Made by a program: the position numbers and the translations under genes. From Clostridiales bacterium (lineage in GTDB: Bacteria > Bacillota > Clostridia > Christensenellales > Aristaeellaceae), in assembly GCA_012512355.1 (NCBI GenBank), contig JAAZEI010000119.1, forward strand, positions 1 to 7,193: 7,193 nt of DNA, given 5' to 3'. The notes below the pieces were generated by a model. That model was not told the origin of the DNA. It ran no database searches and saw only the letters and a list, made by a program, of their open reading frames with translations. Positions within the stretch are counted from its first letter, which is position 1. Each line of letters opens with the position of its first letter. This document shows, in pieces, positions 1 through 6,373 of this stretch.

Positions 1-621
1 ACAAAGCCAGCTGTGGATCTTCTGAACAAAGGCCTGGTGGAGACCATTGTGGATGCGCAGGATTTTGATATTGATTCTGTAAAGTCCGTGCAGACCAACC
101 CCAGGCACTTTGAAATCTCTACCTCTCAGTACGCCAGCCCTGCTAATAAGGGTGCTTTTGTCAACAAACTTGATTTTGTCATCCTGGCAGCGCTGGAAGT
201 GGATACGGATTTTAATGTAAATGTCATCACAGGCTCAGACGGCATTTTACGCGGCGCGCCCGGCGGGCACCCCGACGCATCAGCCGGAGCAAAATGCACC
301 ATCATTGTTACACCTTTGGTTCGTGGCCGAATGGCAACGATCTGTGAGCGCGTGGTGACAGTCACCACGCCAGGTGAGTGCGTCGACGTGGTGGTAACGG
401 ATTATGGTGTTGCCATTAACCCACAAAGGCCCGACTTGGCGGAGGCGCTAAAAGATACCGGCCTGCCTCTTCGCAGTATTGAAGAGCTAAGAGATGAAGC
501 ATATCGAATCGTTGGGGTACCCGACGAGCTTCAGTTTGAAGAACGTGTTGTTGCCATCATGGAAGCGCGCGACGGCACTATTTTGGATGTTGTACGACAG
601 ATTAAACCATTCTCTTTTTAG
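1..621 (+). CDS. citF: Citrate lyase alpha subunit (citrate CoA-transferase), C-terminal part
   Basis: The reading frame is open from base 1 to the TAG at 619-621, giving 206 residues. CitF proteins are usually about 510 residues, so roughly the last 40% is present and the start lies upstream of the window; the GTG at 13 is only an internal valine codon. In the family, CitF transfers the acyl-carrier thioester from acetate to citrate (EC 2.8.3.10) within the CitDEF complex, which cleaves citrate to acetate and oxaloacetate in the cytoplasm. Recognisable CitF stretches include GLVETIVDAQDFD, NPRHFEIST, the glycine-rich VITGSDGILRGAPGGH, TPLVRGR, VTTPGECVDVVVTDYG and AINPQRPDL. The hydratase gene follows after 15 bases, so the two are probably co-transcribed. 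citD, citE and the prosthetic-group genes are not in the window and presumably lie upstream. No frameshift or missing segment is seen in the part present. Confidence 0.95.
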   Translation, partial: TKPAVDLLNKGLVETIVDAQDFDIDSVKSVQTNPRHFEISTSQYASPANKGAFVNKLDFVILAALEVDTDFNVNVITGSDGILRGAPGGHPDASAGAKCTIIVTPLVRGRMATICERVVTVTTPGECVDVVVTDYGVAINPQRPDLAEALKDTGLPLRSIEELRDEAYRIVGVPDELQFEERVVAIMEARDGTILDVVRQIKPFSF

Positions 622-636
622 GATGAGGGTTAATCA

Positions 637-2895
637 ATGAAGTTACTTTCAAAAGGCGCCTACCTTATAGATAACCATCGGATTTTGGAAAGTCATCTTG
701 CAGAGCATCAGCAAGAGACAGCTAATTTTAATGTCTCTGACGCGAAAAAGGGCACCATTTCCTATAAAATCTTGTCAGAGCACAGCCCAGAAGCCCGGGG
801 AGATCATCTTAATATTGTCTTTGATAGCCTGACTTCACATGATATCACCTATGTCGGTATCATTCAGACAGCCAGGGCAAGCGGAATGACGCATTTCCCT
901 GTGCCTTATGTGATGACCAACTGTCACAACAGCCTGTGTGCTGTGGGCGGTACCATCAATGAGGATGACCACGTTTTCGCGCTGAGCGCAGCCAGAAAAT
1001 ACGGCGGCATCTTTGTGCCGGCAAACATCGCTGTCATCCATAACTATAATCGTGAGATGATGGCAGGCGGCGGCAGGATGATCCTTGGCTCAGACAGTCA
1101 CACGCGCTATGGCGCCCTGGGCACCATGGGCATAGGCGAGGGCGGGGGAGAGCTGGTCAAACAGCTGCTCTCGCGAACCTATGATATTGAAATGCCTGAA
1201 ATTGTGGGTGTATATCTCAAAGGCGCGCCAAGGCATGGAACGGGTCCCCAGGATGTTGCCCTGGCGCTTTGCAAAGCAGTTTTTAAAGAAGGCTTTGTCA
1301 AAAATCGGGTTCTTGAATTTGTCGGAGATGGCATAGAGAACTTATCCGTTGATTATCGCAATGGCATTGATGTCATGACAACTGAAACAGCCTGCCTCAC
1401 TTCCATCTGGGCGACTGATGACAAGGTGAGAGAGTATTACTACCTTCATAACAGACCAGACAGTTATAAGCGTTTGCAGCCGGATGCAGTAGCCTACTAT
1501 GATCGCATGATAGAAATCGACTTGTCAGATATAAAGCCCATGATTGCACTACCTTTTCATCCCAGCAATGCAATGACCATTGAGCAATTCAAAGAGAACG
1601 CGGCTGATGTTGTAAAAGAGATTCAGGAAGATGCAGCCAGGCAATTTGGGAAAGCCGCCAATATCGATTTGATGCGCAATATATCTGGGAATAGTTATCA
1701 TGTAGATCAGGGCATCATCGCAGGGTGCTCGGGCGGGAGCTACGAAAACATTGCTATAGCTGCCAATATCCTAAAAGGCGCAAGCACGGGCAGCAATCAG
1801 TTTTCGCTGAGCGTATACCCCGGAAGCCAAGCTATTTACCTGGATTTGCTGCGTTCAGGCGCTGGCGAAAGCCTGATGAGTGCCGGAGCTGTTTTGCGCG
1901 AAGCGTTTTGCGGACCTTGTTTTGGTGCCGGAGATACACCCTCTCACGGAGCTTTCAGTATACGCCATACCACAAGAAATTTTGCCAACAGGGAAGGTTC
2001 AAAGCCTGGCGAGGGGCAGCTATCTTACGTTGCGCTGATGGATGCGCGCAGCATTGCTGCAACTGCCATGCACGGCGGTTTATTGACTGGAGCTGATGAA
2101 ATAGCGTATGATAGCAAGTATCTGCCTTATCATTTTGACGGCAGTATCTATCAAAAACGTGTCTTTATCCAGAGGGAGCCGGATGAATCTCAGCCGCTTA
2201 TTCTGGGGCCCAATATCAAAGACTGGCCTCCGCTTCCAAGATTAAAAGATCACTTACTCGTTAAGGTGGTATCTTCTATTACTGATTTGGTAACCACGAC
2301 AGATGAACTGATTCCCTCGGGCGAGACGTCTTCTTACCGGTCCAATCCTTTGAAGCTGGCAGAGTTTACGCTCAGCCGCAGAGACCCCGGTTATGTGGCC
2401 AGAGCAAAAGCGGTGAACCAAAATCGACTGGATTGGGGAAAGGGGATTCAGCCTGATGATGTACAGGCTTTGCTTGAATGTATTGAACAAATTACAGGTC
2501 ATTATTATCCGCCTCAGAACATCAGCTATGGCAGTGCGATATTCGCTAAAAAACCTGGCGATGGCTCAGCGCGCGAACAGGCGGCCAGCAGTCAGCGGGT
2601 GCTGGGCGGGGTAGCCAATTTTGCCAATGAGTATGCCACCAAGAGATATCGTTCAAATCTTATCAACTGGGGGTTGATGCCTTTTGAATCAACAGGAGAC
2701 ATCCAGGAAGGTAGTTTTGTCTTCATTCCCTTTATCCAAAAGGCATTGCGGTACAATGATATCCAAAAGCTGAAATCCTATCTTTTTTCTGAAGGAAAGT
2801 TGAGTGAAACTTCTCTATCTTTAGGGAAACTAACCCCAGAAGAACGGCTGATATTATTGGCAGGCTGCCTGATCAATCATTATAAAGACGCGTGA
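637..2895 (+). CDS. ybhJ: Aconitase-superfamily hydratase (YbhJ family)
   Basis: This 752-residue protein has nearly the same length as E. coli YbhJ (about 753) and, as I recall that sequence, shares long near-identical stretches such as HDITYVGIIQTARASG and YVMTNCHNSLCAVGGTINED. Aconitase hallmarks are intact: GSDSHT at residues 151-156; three likely [4Fe-4S] cysteine ligands, Cys364 (IIAGCSGGSYEN) and Cys425/Cys428 (FCGPCFGAGD); the arginines in TRNFANREGS (447 and 452); and GDGSAREQAA at 641-650 in the C-terminal swivel domain. It is therefore probably an active hydro-lyase using a citrate- or aconitate-like acid, but the substrate of this family is not established to my knowledge. The ATG at 637 follows a modest GAGGG site (625-629) by 7 bases. 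Its position between citF and the oxaloacetate decarboxylase genes links it to tricarboxylate fermentation. It could instead be a dehydratase for another C6 or C7 acid. Family assignment is very secure; substrate is inference. Confidence 0.92.
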   Translation: MKLLSKGAYLIDNHRILESHLAEHQQETANFNVSDAKKGTISYKILSEHSPEARGDHLNIVFDSLTSHDITYVGIIQTARASGMTHFPVPYVMTNCHNSLCAVGGTINEDDHVFALSAARKYGGIFVPANIAVIHNYNREMMAGGGRMILGSDSHTRYGALGTMGIGEGGGELVKQLLSRTYDIEMPEIVGVYLKGAPRHGTGPQDVALALCKAVFKEGFVKNRVLEFVGDGIENLSVDYRNGIDVMTTETACLTSIWATDDKVREYYYLHNRPDSYKRLQPDAVAYYDRMIEIDLSDIKPMIALPFHPSNAMTIEQFKENAADVVKEIQEDAARQFGKAANIDLMRNISGNSYHVDQGIIAGCSGGSYENIAIAANILKGASTGSNQFSLSVYPGSQAIYLDLLRSGAGESLMSAGAVLREAFCGPCFGAGDTPSHGAFSIRHTTRNFANREGSKPGEGQLSYVALMDARSIAATAMHGGLLTGADEIAYDSKYLPYHFDGSIYQKRVFIQREPDESQPLILGPNIKDWPPLPRLKDHLLVKVVSSITDLVTTTDELIPSGETSSYRSNPLKLAEFTLSRRDPGYVARAKAVNQNRLDWGKGIQPDDVQALLECIEQITGHYYPPQNISYGSAIFAKKPGDGSAREQAASSQRVLGGVANFANEYATKRYRSNLINWGLMPFESTGDIQEGSFVFIPFIQKALRYNDIQKLKSYLFSEGKLSETSLSLGKLTPEERLILLAGCLINHYKDA

Positions 2896-2913
2896 TAGGT
2901 AAAAGGCTGATTC

Positions 2914-2944
2914 CCTGTCCTGCCAGTGCTTTTTATGGTAAAAT
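2914..2944 (+). promoter_or_regulatory. Possible internal promoter ahead of the oad genes
   Basis: The 75-base gap between the hydratase stop and the likely oadG start contains TGGTAAAAT at 2936-2944, which fits an extended -10 box (TGn plus TAAAAT). A poor -35 candidate, CTGTCC at 2915-2920, lies 18 bases upstream. Transcription would start near 2950, just before the oadG ribosome binding site. It could let the decarboxylase genes be expressed apart from citF and the hydratase. The match may be chance. Confidence 0.3.
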
Positions 2945-2963
2945 GTAATGAATTTAAGAGAAA

Positions 2964-2970
2964 AGAGGAG
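2964..2970 (+). promoter_or_regulatory. Ribosome binding site that bears on the oadG start
   Basis: AGAGGAG at 2964-2970 directly touches the ATG at 2971 but is exactly 6 bases before the in-frame TTG at 2977. A weaker AAGAG at 2956-2960 is 10 bases before the ATG. The site excludes the upstream GTG (2926) and ATG (2935), which have no comparable site. Initiation is therefore at 2971 or 2977. Confidence 0.55.
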
Positions 2971-3258
2971 ATGGCATTGGGTTACGACACACCCTGGTAT
3001 ATGGTAGTTATCCTGGGCATGGGCATTGTATTTGTAGGCCTGGGCCTTTTGATTTTGCTTTGTTCAGCGATAAGATTGCTTTTTTCAGAAAAGAAAAGCG
3101 ATGTGCTTGCGGAACTTTATTTTGATGAAACGTCAAATGAAGAAATTCCCAACAAGAAAAAACTGATTGCCGCGATCACTGCGGTTATAGCAGAGGCAGA
3201 AGGAAAAGATATTCGTGCCCTGCGCGTTGTTTCATTTAAAAGGAGGAGGTTTTCATGA
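2971..3258 (+). CDS. oadG: Sodium-pumping oxaloacetate decarboxylase, small membrane subunit (OadG / delta type)
   Basis: From the ATG at 2971 this is a 95-residue protein with one N-terminal membrane segment (about residues 11-36, MVVILGMGIVFVGLGLLILL onward). A charged acidic stretch follows, then a C-terminal IAAITAVIAEAEG...RVVSFKRR segment typical of OadG and the delta subunits of related decarboxylases. In the family this subunit anchors the cytoplasmic carboxyltransferase to the OadB membrane pump and stabilises the complex. The reading frame is open upstream to a GTG at 2926, but a 15-residue hydrophilic extension before the membrane segment would be unusual and lacks a ribosome binding site; TTG at 2977 is a real alternative start. 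The stop overlaps the next start as ATGA, and the last codons AGG-AGG-AGG form the ribosome binding site of the next gene, so translation is probably coupled. The family call is firm although such small subunits vary greatly in sequence. Confidence 0.85.
   Translation: MALGYDTPWYMVVILGMGIVFVGLGLLILLCSAIRLLFSEKKSDVLAELYFDETSNEEIPNKKKLIAAITAVIAEAEGKDIRALRVVSFKRRRFS
3241..3250 (+). promoter_or_regulatory. Ribosome binding site of the biotin carrier gene, embedded in the oadG coding sequence
   Basis: AGGAGGAGGT sits 4 bases before the ATG at 3255 and is read in frame in oadG as three AGG arginine codons (residues 91-93 in part). With the ATGA stop-start overlap this is a clear translational coupling signal. 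Confidence 0.8.
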
Positions 3259-3626
3259 AGAAATATAGAGTAGTTGTTGATGGCACAGAATATGAGATCG
3301 GTATTGAGGCGATGGATTCAGCTGAACTGGCTTCCAATACTGGAAGCAAGACTGAACCTGGAAAGGATATTTCCCAAAAGCCCTCAGTCGCGGAATCAAA
3401 ACATCAGACCGCAGGGGAGGCCATTCGCAGCCCCATGCCCGGGAATATTCTCTCAGTTGTTGTAGAAAGCGGCAGCGCCGTGAAAAAAGGTCAGGTCTTG
3501 ATGATTCTCGAAGCCATGAAAATGGAAAATGAAATCATCGCTCCCCGCGATGGCGTCGTCGCCTCAGTTAATGTGCAAAGCGGTATGGCTGTGGAAACAG
3601 GCAGCGTTTTGTGTGTTCTTCAGTAG
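3255..3626 (+). CDS. Stand-alone biotin carboxyl carrier protein of the decarboxylase complex
   Basis: This 123-residue protein has an N-terminal segment (MKKYRVVVDGTEYEIGIEAM) like the gamma subunits of sodium-pumping decarboxylases. A polar flexible linker of about residues 25-55 follows, then a biotinyl domain (about 56-123). The biotinylation motif EAMKME is at 86-91, so Lys89 should carry biotin; SPMPGNI at 59-65 and the paired VVASVNVQSG are also typical. It shuttles the carboxyl group from OadA at the cytoplasmic face to OadB in the membrane. It sits inside an operon with oadG, oadB and oadA, and the OadA here has no biotin domain of its own, so this protein supplies it. Similar carriers serve methylmalonyl-CoA or glutaconyl-CoA decarboxylases, but the neighbouring OadA points to oxaloacetate. 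The start overlaps the oadG stop by 4 bases. Confidence 0.93.
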   Translation: MKKYRVVVDGTEYEIGIEAMDSAELASNTGSKTEPGKDISQKPSVAESKHQTAGEAIRSPMPGNILSVVVESGSAVKKGQVLMILEAMKMENEIIAPRDGVVASVNVQSGMAVETGSVLCVLQ

Positions 3627-3635
3627 GGTAGATGC

Positions 3636-4802
3636 ATGGATACAATTTTAGAGTTTTCCAGACAAACGGGCTTTTATTATTTATTGAGTGACTGGAAGAG
3701 CCTGGTGATGATACTTGTTTCCTGCCTCCTGCTGTGGCTCGCTATCCGCAAAAAATTTGAACCATTATTGTTATTGCCCATAGCCATTGGCATGCTGTTA
3801 ACCAATCTCCCCGGGGCTGGCATCTATCATGCTGAGTTGTTCGCAGGCGGCAAAGTCGATTGGCTTACCTTTTCTCAGGGGGCCGGTCTCCTTGATTATC
3901 TGTACTTGGGCGTAAAGCTTGGTATCTATCCCTGCTTGATTTTTATTGGGGTAGGGGCAATGACTGATTTTGGCCCCCTGCTTGCAAACCCAAAAAGCCT
4001 GCTCCTTGGCGCTGCGGCGCAGATTGGTATATTCATTACTTTCACTGGTGCTGTGCTGCTGTTTGGGTTTACCCCAGCGCAGAGCGCTGCGATTGGTATC
4101 GTTGGAGGAGCTGACGGCCCAACCGCTATATTTGTGTCAACTCTTCTGGCACCTGAATTGCTTGGACCCATTGCTATAGCCGCCTATTCTTACATGGCGC
4201 TGGTTCCTGTTATTCAGCCGCCCATTATGCGCGCATTAACCACGCCGGCTGAGCGTGCTATCCAAATGAAAGAACTTCGTGTCGTCTCCAAACGCGAAAA
4301 AATTATATTCCCCATTGCTGTCACCATCTTTGTCAGCCTGCTGGTGCCTTCAGCAGCCGTGCTCATTGGCAGCCTCATGTTTGGTAACCTGCTGAAGGAA
4401 AGCGGCGTGACTGAGCGATTGAGCAAAACAGCACAAAATGAATTGATGAACATCACGACCATATTCCTTGGTCTGTCCGTAGGCGCTACAGCAACCGGTG
4501 ACATCTTTCTATCCTGGTCCACGATTAAAATTCTATTATTGGGTGTTCTTGCCTTCTCCATCGGTTCAGCAGGCGGCGTTTTGCTTGCGAAGTTCATGAA
4601 CCTCTTCCTCAAAGATAAAATCAACCCACTCATTGGGTCTGCAGGTGTTTCTGCGGTCCCCATGGCAGCCAGGGTTTCTCAGGTTGAAGGTCAGAAGGCT
4701 TCACCCGGCAACTATCTGTTAATGCACGCCATGGGCCCCAATGTGGCCGGCGTGATTGGTTCAGCCATCGCAGCGGGAGTCCTGATAGCGCTGTTTGGCT
4801 AA
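3636..4802 (+). CDS. oadB: Sodium-pumping oxaloacetate decarboxylase beta subunit (carboxybiotin decarboxylase)
   Basis: This 388-residue, very hydrophobic protein carries the OadB hallmarks. The sodium-site aspartate of [10 protein letters not shown] is Asp160 (Asp203 in Klebsiella OadB), with Tyr186 at the place of Klebsiella Tyr229. The helix N330[16 protein letters not shown]346 keeps Asn330, Gly334, Ser339 and Arg346, equivalent to Klebsiella Asn373, Gly377, Ser382 and Arg389. In the family it decarboxylates carboxybiotin, consuming a proton, and exports sodium ions across the cytoplasmic membrane. The protein is about 40 residues shorter than the Klebsiella protein, mainly before Asp160, but comparable to Gram-positive and methylmalonyl-CoA decarboxylase beta subunits. 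The start at 3636 lies 9 bases after the biotin carrier stop; its ribosome binding site is weak (AGGGT at 3625-3629), which suggests coupled translation. All key residues are present, so an active pump is expected. Confidence 0.96.
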   Translation: MDTILEFSRQTGFYYLLSDWKSLVMILVSCLLLWLAIRKKFEPLLLLPIAIGMLLTNLPGAGIYHAELFAGGKVDWLTFSQGAGLLDYLYLGVKLGIYPCLIFIGVGAMTDFGPLLANPKSLLLGAAAQIGIFITFTGAVLLFGFTPAQSAAIGIVGGADGPTAIFVSTLLAPELLGPIAIAAYSYMALVPVIQPPIMRALTTPAERAIQMKELRVVSKREKIIFPIAVTIFVSLLVPSAAVLIGSLMFGNLLKESGVTERLSKTAQNELMNITTIFLGLSVGATATGDIFLSWSTIKILLLGVLAFSIGSAGGVLLAKFMNLFLKDKINPLIGSAGVSAVPMAARVSQVEGQKASPGNYLLMHAMGPNVAGVIGSAIAAGVLIALFG

Positions 4803-4808
4803 GGAGGT
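4801..4808 (+). promoter_or_regulatory. Strong ribosome binding site of oadA overlapping the oadB stop
   Basis: AAGGAGGT overlaps the oadB TAA (4800-4802) and lies 8 bases before the oadA ATG at 4817. It is a near-perfect site, much stronger than that of oadB, which suggests that the soluble alpha subunit is translated more than the membrane beta subunit. Confidence 0.75.
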
Positions 4809-4816
4809 AAACTTAT

Positions 4817-6238
4817 ATGAGTAATAAAAAGCTAATGATTACAGAAACGATTCTTCGCGATGCCCACCAGTCTCTGGCGGCCACCCGTATGCGTACCGAT
4901 GAGATGCTGCCTGCAGCCGCTTTATTGGACAGTATCGGGTATTGGTCAATTGAATGCTGGGGCGGAGCAACCTTTGATACCTGTCTGAGGTATCTTAATG
5001 AAGATCCCTGGGAGCGCTTGCGCACGCTGCGCAAGGCGATGCCAAACTCCAAGCTTCAGATGCTGCTTCGAGGACAAAACCTTCTGGGTTATAAACATTA
5101 TGCAGATGATGTCGTGGATGAATTTGTCCGTCTGACCATTAAAAACGGTATTGATGTTATTCGGGTATTTGATGCGCTTAATGATATGCGCAACCTCGAA
5201 ACCGCCATCCGCAGCATCAAAAAATACAAGGGAATTTGTGAGGCTGCCATCTGTTATACCACCAGCCCAGTTCATGACGAGGCCTACTTTGTCGACCTAG
5301 CGTCCCAGCTTCAGGAAGTTGGCGCAGATACAATCTGTATTAAGGATATGGCTGGCCTTTTGCTGCCGCAGGCAGCGGTGAGCCTTGTTAAAGAGCTCAA
5401 GAAAAATATTCGTATTCCTATCCACTTACACACTCACAACACTGCGGGAATCGGCACCCTTACCTACATAGATGGCGCACGTGCCGGTGCAGATATTGTG
5501 GACTGCGCCCTTTCCCCCCTTGGCAGCGGCACCTCACAGCCCGCGACCGAGTCTATTGTAGCAGCACTTCAGGGAACTGAAAACGATACCGGGCTGGATC
5601 TTAAAAAATTGACCGAAACCGCAACATATTTTCTTAAAGTGGCAAACCGGCTTGAAACTGATGGGTTTTACGTCCCAGGTCAAGTTTTGCGCACAGATGT
5701 GAACGCGCTGCTTTACCAGGTGCCGGGCGGCATGCTTTCTAACCTTTTATCACAGTTGAAAAGCGCCAATGCTTTGGATAAATATCAGGAAGTTTTGGCA
5801 GAGGTTCCCGCTGTGCGCGCAGATTTTGGCTACCCGCCGCTTGTGACGCCTACCAGTCAAATCGTTGGCACACAGGCAGTGCTAAATGTTTTGCAGGGTG
5901 AGAGATATCGTTCTTTCACCAAAGAGTCAAAAGCTTTGCTTCGCGGCGAATACGGAAAACTGCCCGGCCCTGTCAACGCTGAAATTTCTAAGCTCGCGCT
6001 GGGAGATGACGAAATAATCACCGTGAGACCAGCTGATCTGATAGCGCCAGAGCTTGATAAGATCAGAACCGAATGTAAGGATTTTGCTAAAAGCGAAGAG
6101 GATGTTCTCAGTTATGCCATGTTTCCTCAAATCGCGGAGAAGTTTTTGCGTGCTCGCAATGCTCCTGCCCCTGTCATGCCGATTAAGACTGACTCTGAAG
6201 ATGAAATACGTGTTCTCTATGTACAGGACAGGTCTTAG
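4817..6238 (+). CDS. oadA: Oxaloacetate decarboxylase alpha subunit, carboxyltransferase only (no biotin domain)
   Basis: This 473-residue cytoplasmic protein is the carboxyltransferase of the sodium-pumping oxaloacetate decarboxylase. It moves the carboxyl group of oxaloacetate to carrier-bound biotin and releases pyruvate. The N-terminal TIM barrel (about 1-300) shows RDAHQS at 14-19 with metal ligand Asp15, RGQNLLGY at 85-92, RVFDALND at 116-123, the active-site lysine in CIKDMAG (Lys176), and the metal-binding HLHTHNT (His205 and His207). The conserved PYC/OADA domain follows (about 300-450), with GQVLRTDVNALLYQVPGGMLSNL and FGYPPLVTPTSQIVGTQA within it. Klebsiella OadA is about 595 residues and ends with a linker and biotin domain. 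This one stops soon after the PYC/OADA domain, with no EAMKM motif, so biotin comes from the separate carrier encoded at 3255-3626. An alternative call, pyruvate carboxylase subunit B, is unlikely because oadB and oadG are adjacent and no biotin carboxylase gene is present. Confidence 0.95.
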   Translation: MSNKKLMITETILRDAHQSLAATRMRTDEMLPAAALLDSIGYWSIECWGGATFDTCLRYLNEDPWERLRTLRKAMPNSKLQMLLRGQNLLGYKHYADDVVDEFVRLTIKNGIDVIRVFDALNDMRNLETAIRSIKKYKGICEAAICYTTSPVHDEAYFVDLASQLQEVGADTICIKDMAGLLLPQAAVSLVKELKKNIRIPIHLHTHNTAGIGTLTYIDGARAGADIVDCALSPLGSGTSQPATESIVAALQGTENDTGLDLKKLTETATYFLKVANRLETDGFYVPGQVLRTDVNALLYQVPGGMLSNLLSQLKSANALDKYQEVLAEVPAVRADFGYPPLVTPTSQIVGTQAVLNVLQGERYRSFTKESKALLRGEYGKLPGPVNAEISKLALGDDEIITVRPADLIAPELDKIRTECKDFAKSEEDVLSYAMFPQIAEKFLRARNAPAPVMPIKTDSEDEIRVLYVQDRS

Positions 6239-6293
6239 GACAAAAAACCGGACAATACTATGCTCAAAGCAGCAATGATACATATTCTGCAGC

Positions 6294-6299
6294 TATAAT
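6294..6299 (+). promoter_or_regulatory. Possible -10 box for the secreted DUF2927-like gene
   Basis: A perfect TATAAT lies 80 bases before the TTG start at 6374, in the 72-base stretch between the oadA stop and the hairpin. No convincing -35 box is found 16-18 bases upstream (sequence there is near AGCAAT), so support is limited. If used, transcription would begin at about 6305-6308 and the mRNA would open with the hairpin at 6311-6352. Confidence 0.35.
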
Positions 6300-6310
6300 C
6301 CTTTATCAAC

Positions 6311-6353
6311 AAATATACCCTGATGTTCAAAGCTGAACATCAGGGTATATTTT
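6311..6353 (+). terminator. Perfect 19-bp inverted repeat: terminator of the citF-oadA block or leader hairpin
   Basis: The arms 6311-6329 and 6334-6352 pair without a mismatch around the 4-base loop AAGC. The core CCCTGATGTTCA / TGAACATCAGGG is flanked by A/T arms so that TATATTTT follows the core on the plus strand and a T-rich arm follows it on the minus strand. This is consistent with an intrinsic terminator, possibly working in both directions, 72 bases after the oadA stop. It ends only 5 bases before the AAGGAGGT of the next gene, so it may alternatively act in that gene's 5' leader. Confidence 0.75.
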
Positions 6354-6357
6354 AAAA

Positions 6358-6365
6358 AAGGAGGT
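6358..6365 (+). promoter_or_regulatory. Ribosome binding site deciding the TTG start at 6374
   Basis: AAGGAGGT lies 8 bases before TTG at 6374-6376. No ATG or GTG exists in frame near a comparable site, and the protein read from this TTG starts with a standard signal peptide (MKKKTLAAVLALL), so the TTG is the best start. Confidence 0.8.
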
Positions 6366-6373
6366 AAAACCGT

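Noticed and set aside
1725..2096. Open frame of 123 codons on the plus strand inside the hydratase gene
   Set aside because: It lies wholly within the well-supported hydratase frame, has low-complexity Arg/Cys-rich content, no ribosome binding site and no recognisable family.
2926..2970. N-terminal extension of OadG from GTG 2926
   Set aside because: The extra residues are hydrophilic and atypical before an OadG membrane segment, with no ribosome binding site upstream of 2926 or 2935.
4214..4663. 149-codon minus-strand frame opposite oadB
   Set aside because: It is antisense to conserved OadB helices including the catalytic region; the composition is that of a mirror frame and there is no initiation signal.
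3255..6238. Methylmalonyl-CoA or glutaconyl-CoA decarboxylase
   Set aside because: The carrier and beta subunits would fit, but the alpha subunit is the HMGL-like/PYC type that acts on oxaloacetate, not the CoA-ester carboxyltransferase type.
5927..6283. 118-codon minus-strand frame opposite the end of oadA
   Set aside because: It overlaps conserved OadA sequence, resembles no family I know, and has no clear ribosome binding site.
6239..6310. Riboswitch or small RNA between oadA and the hairpin
   Set aside because: The 72 bases show only a TATAAT and no conserved riboswitch elements or further strong stems that I can find.
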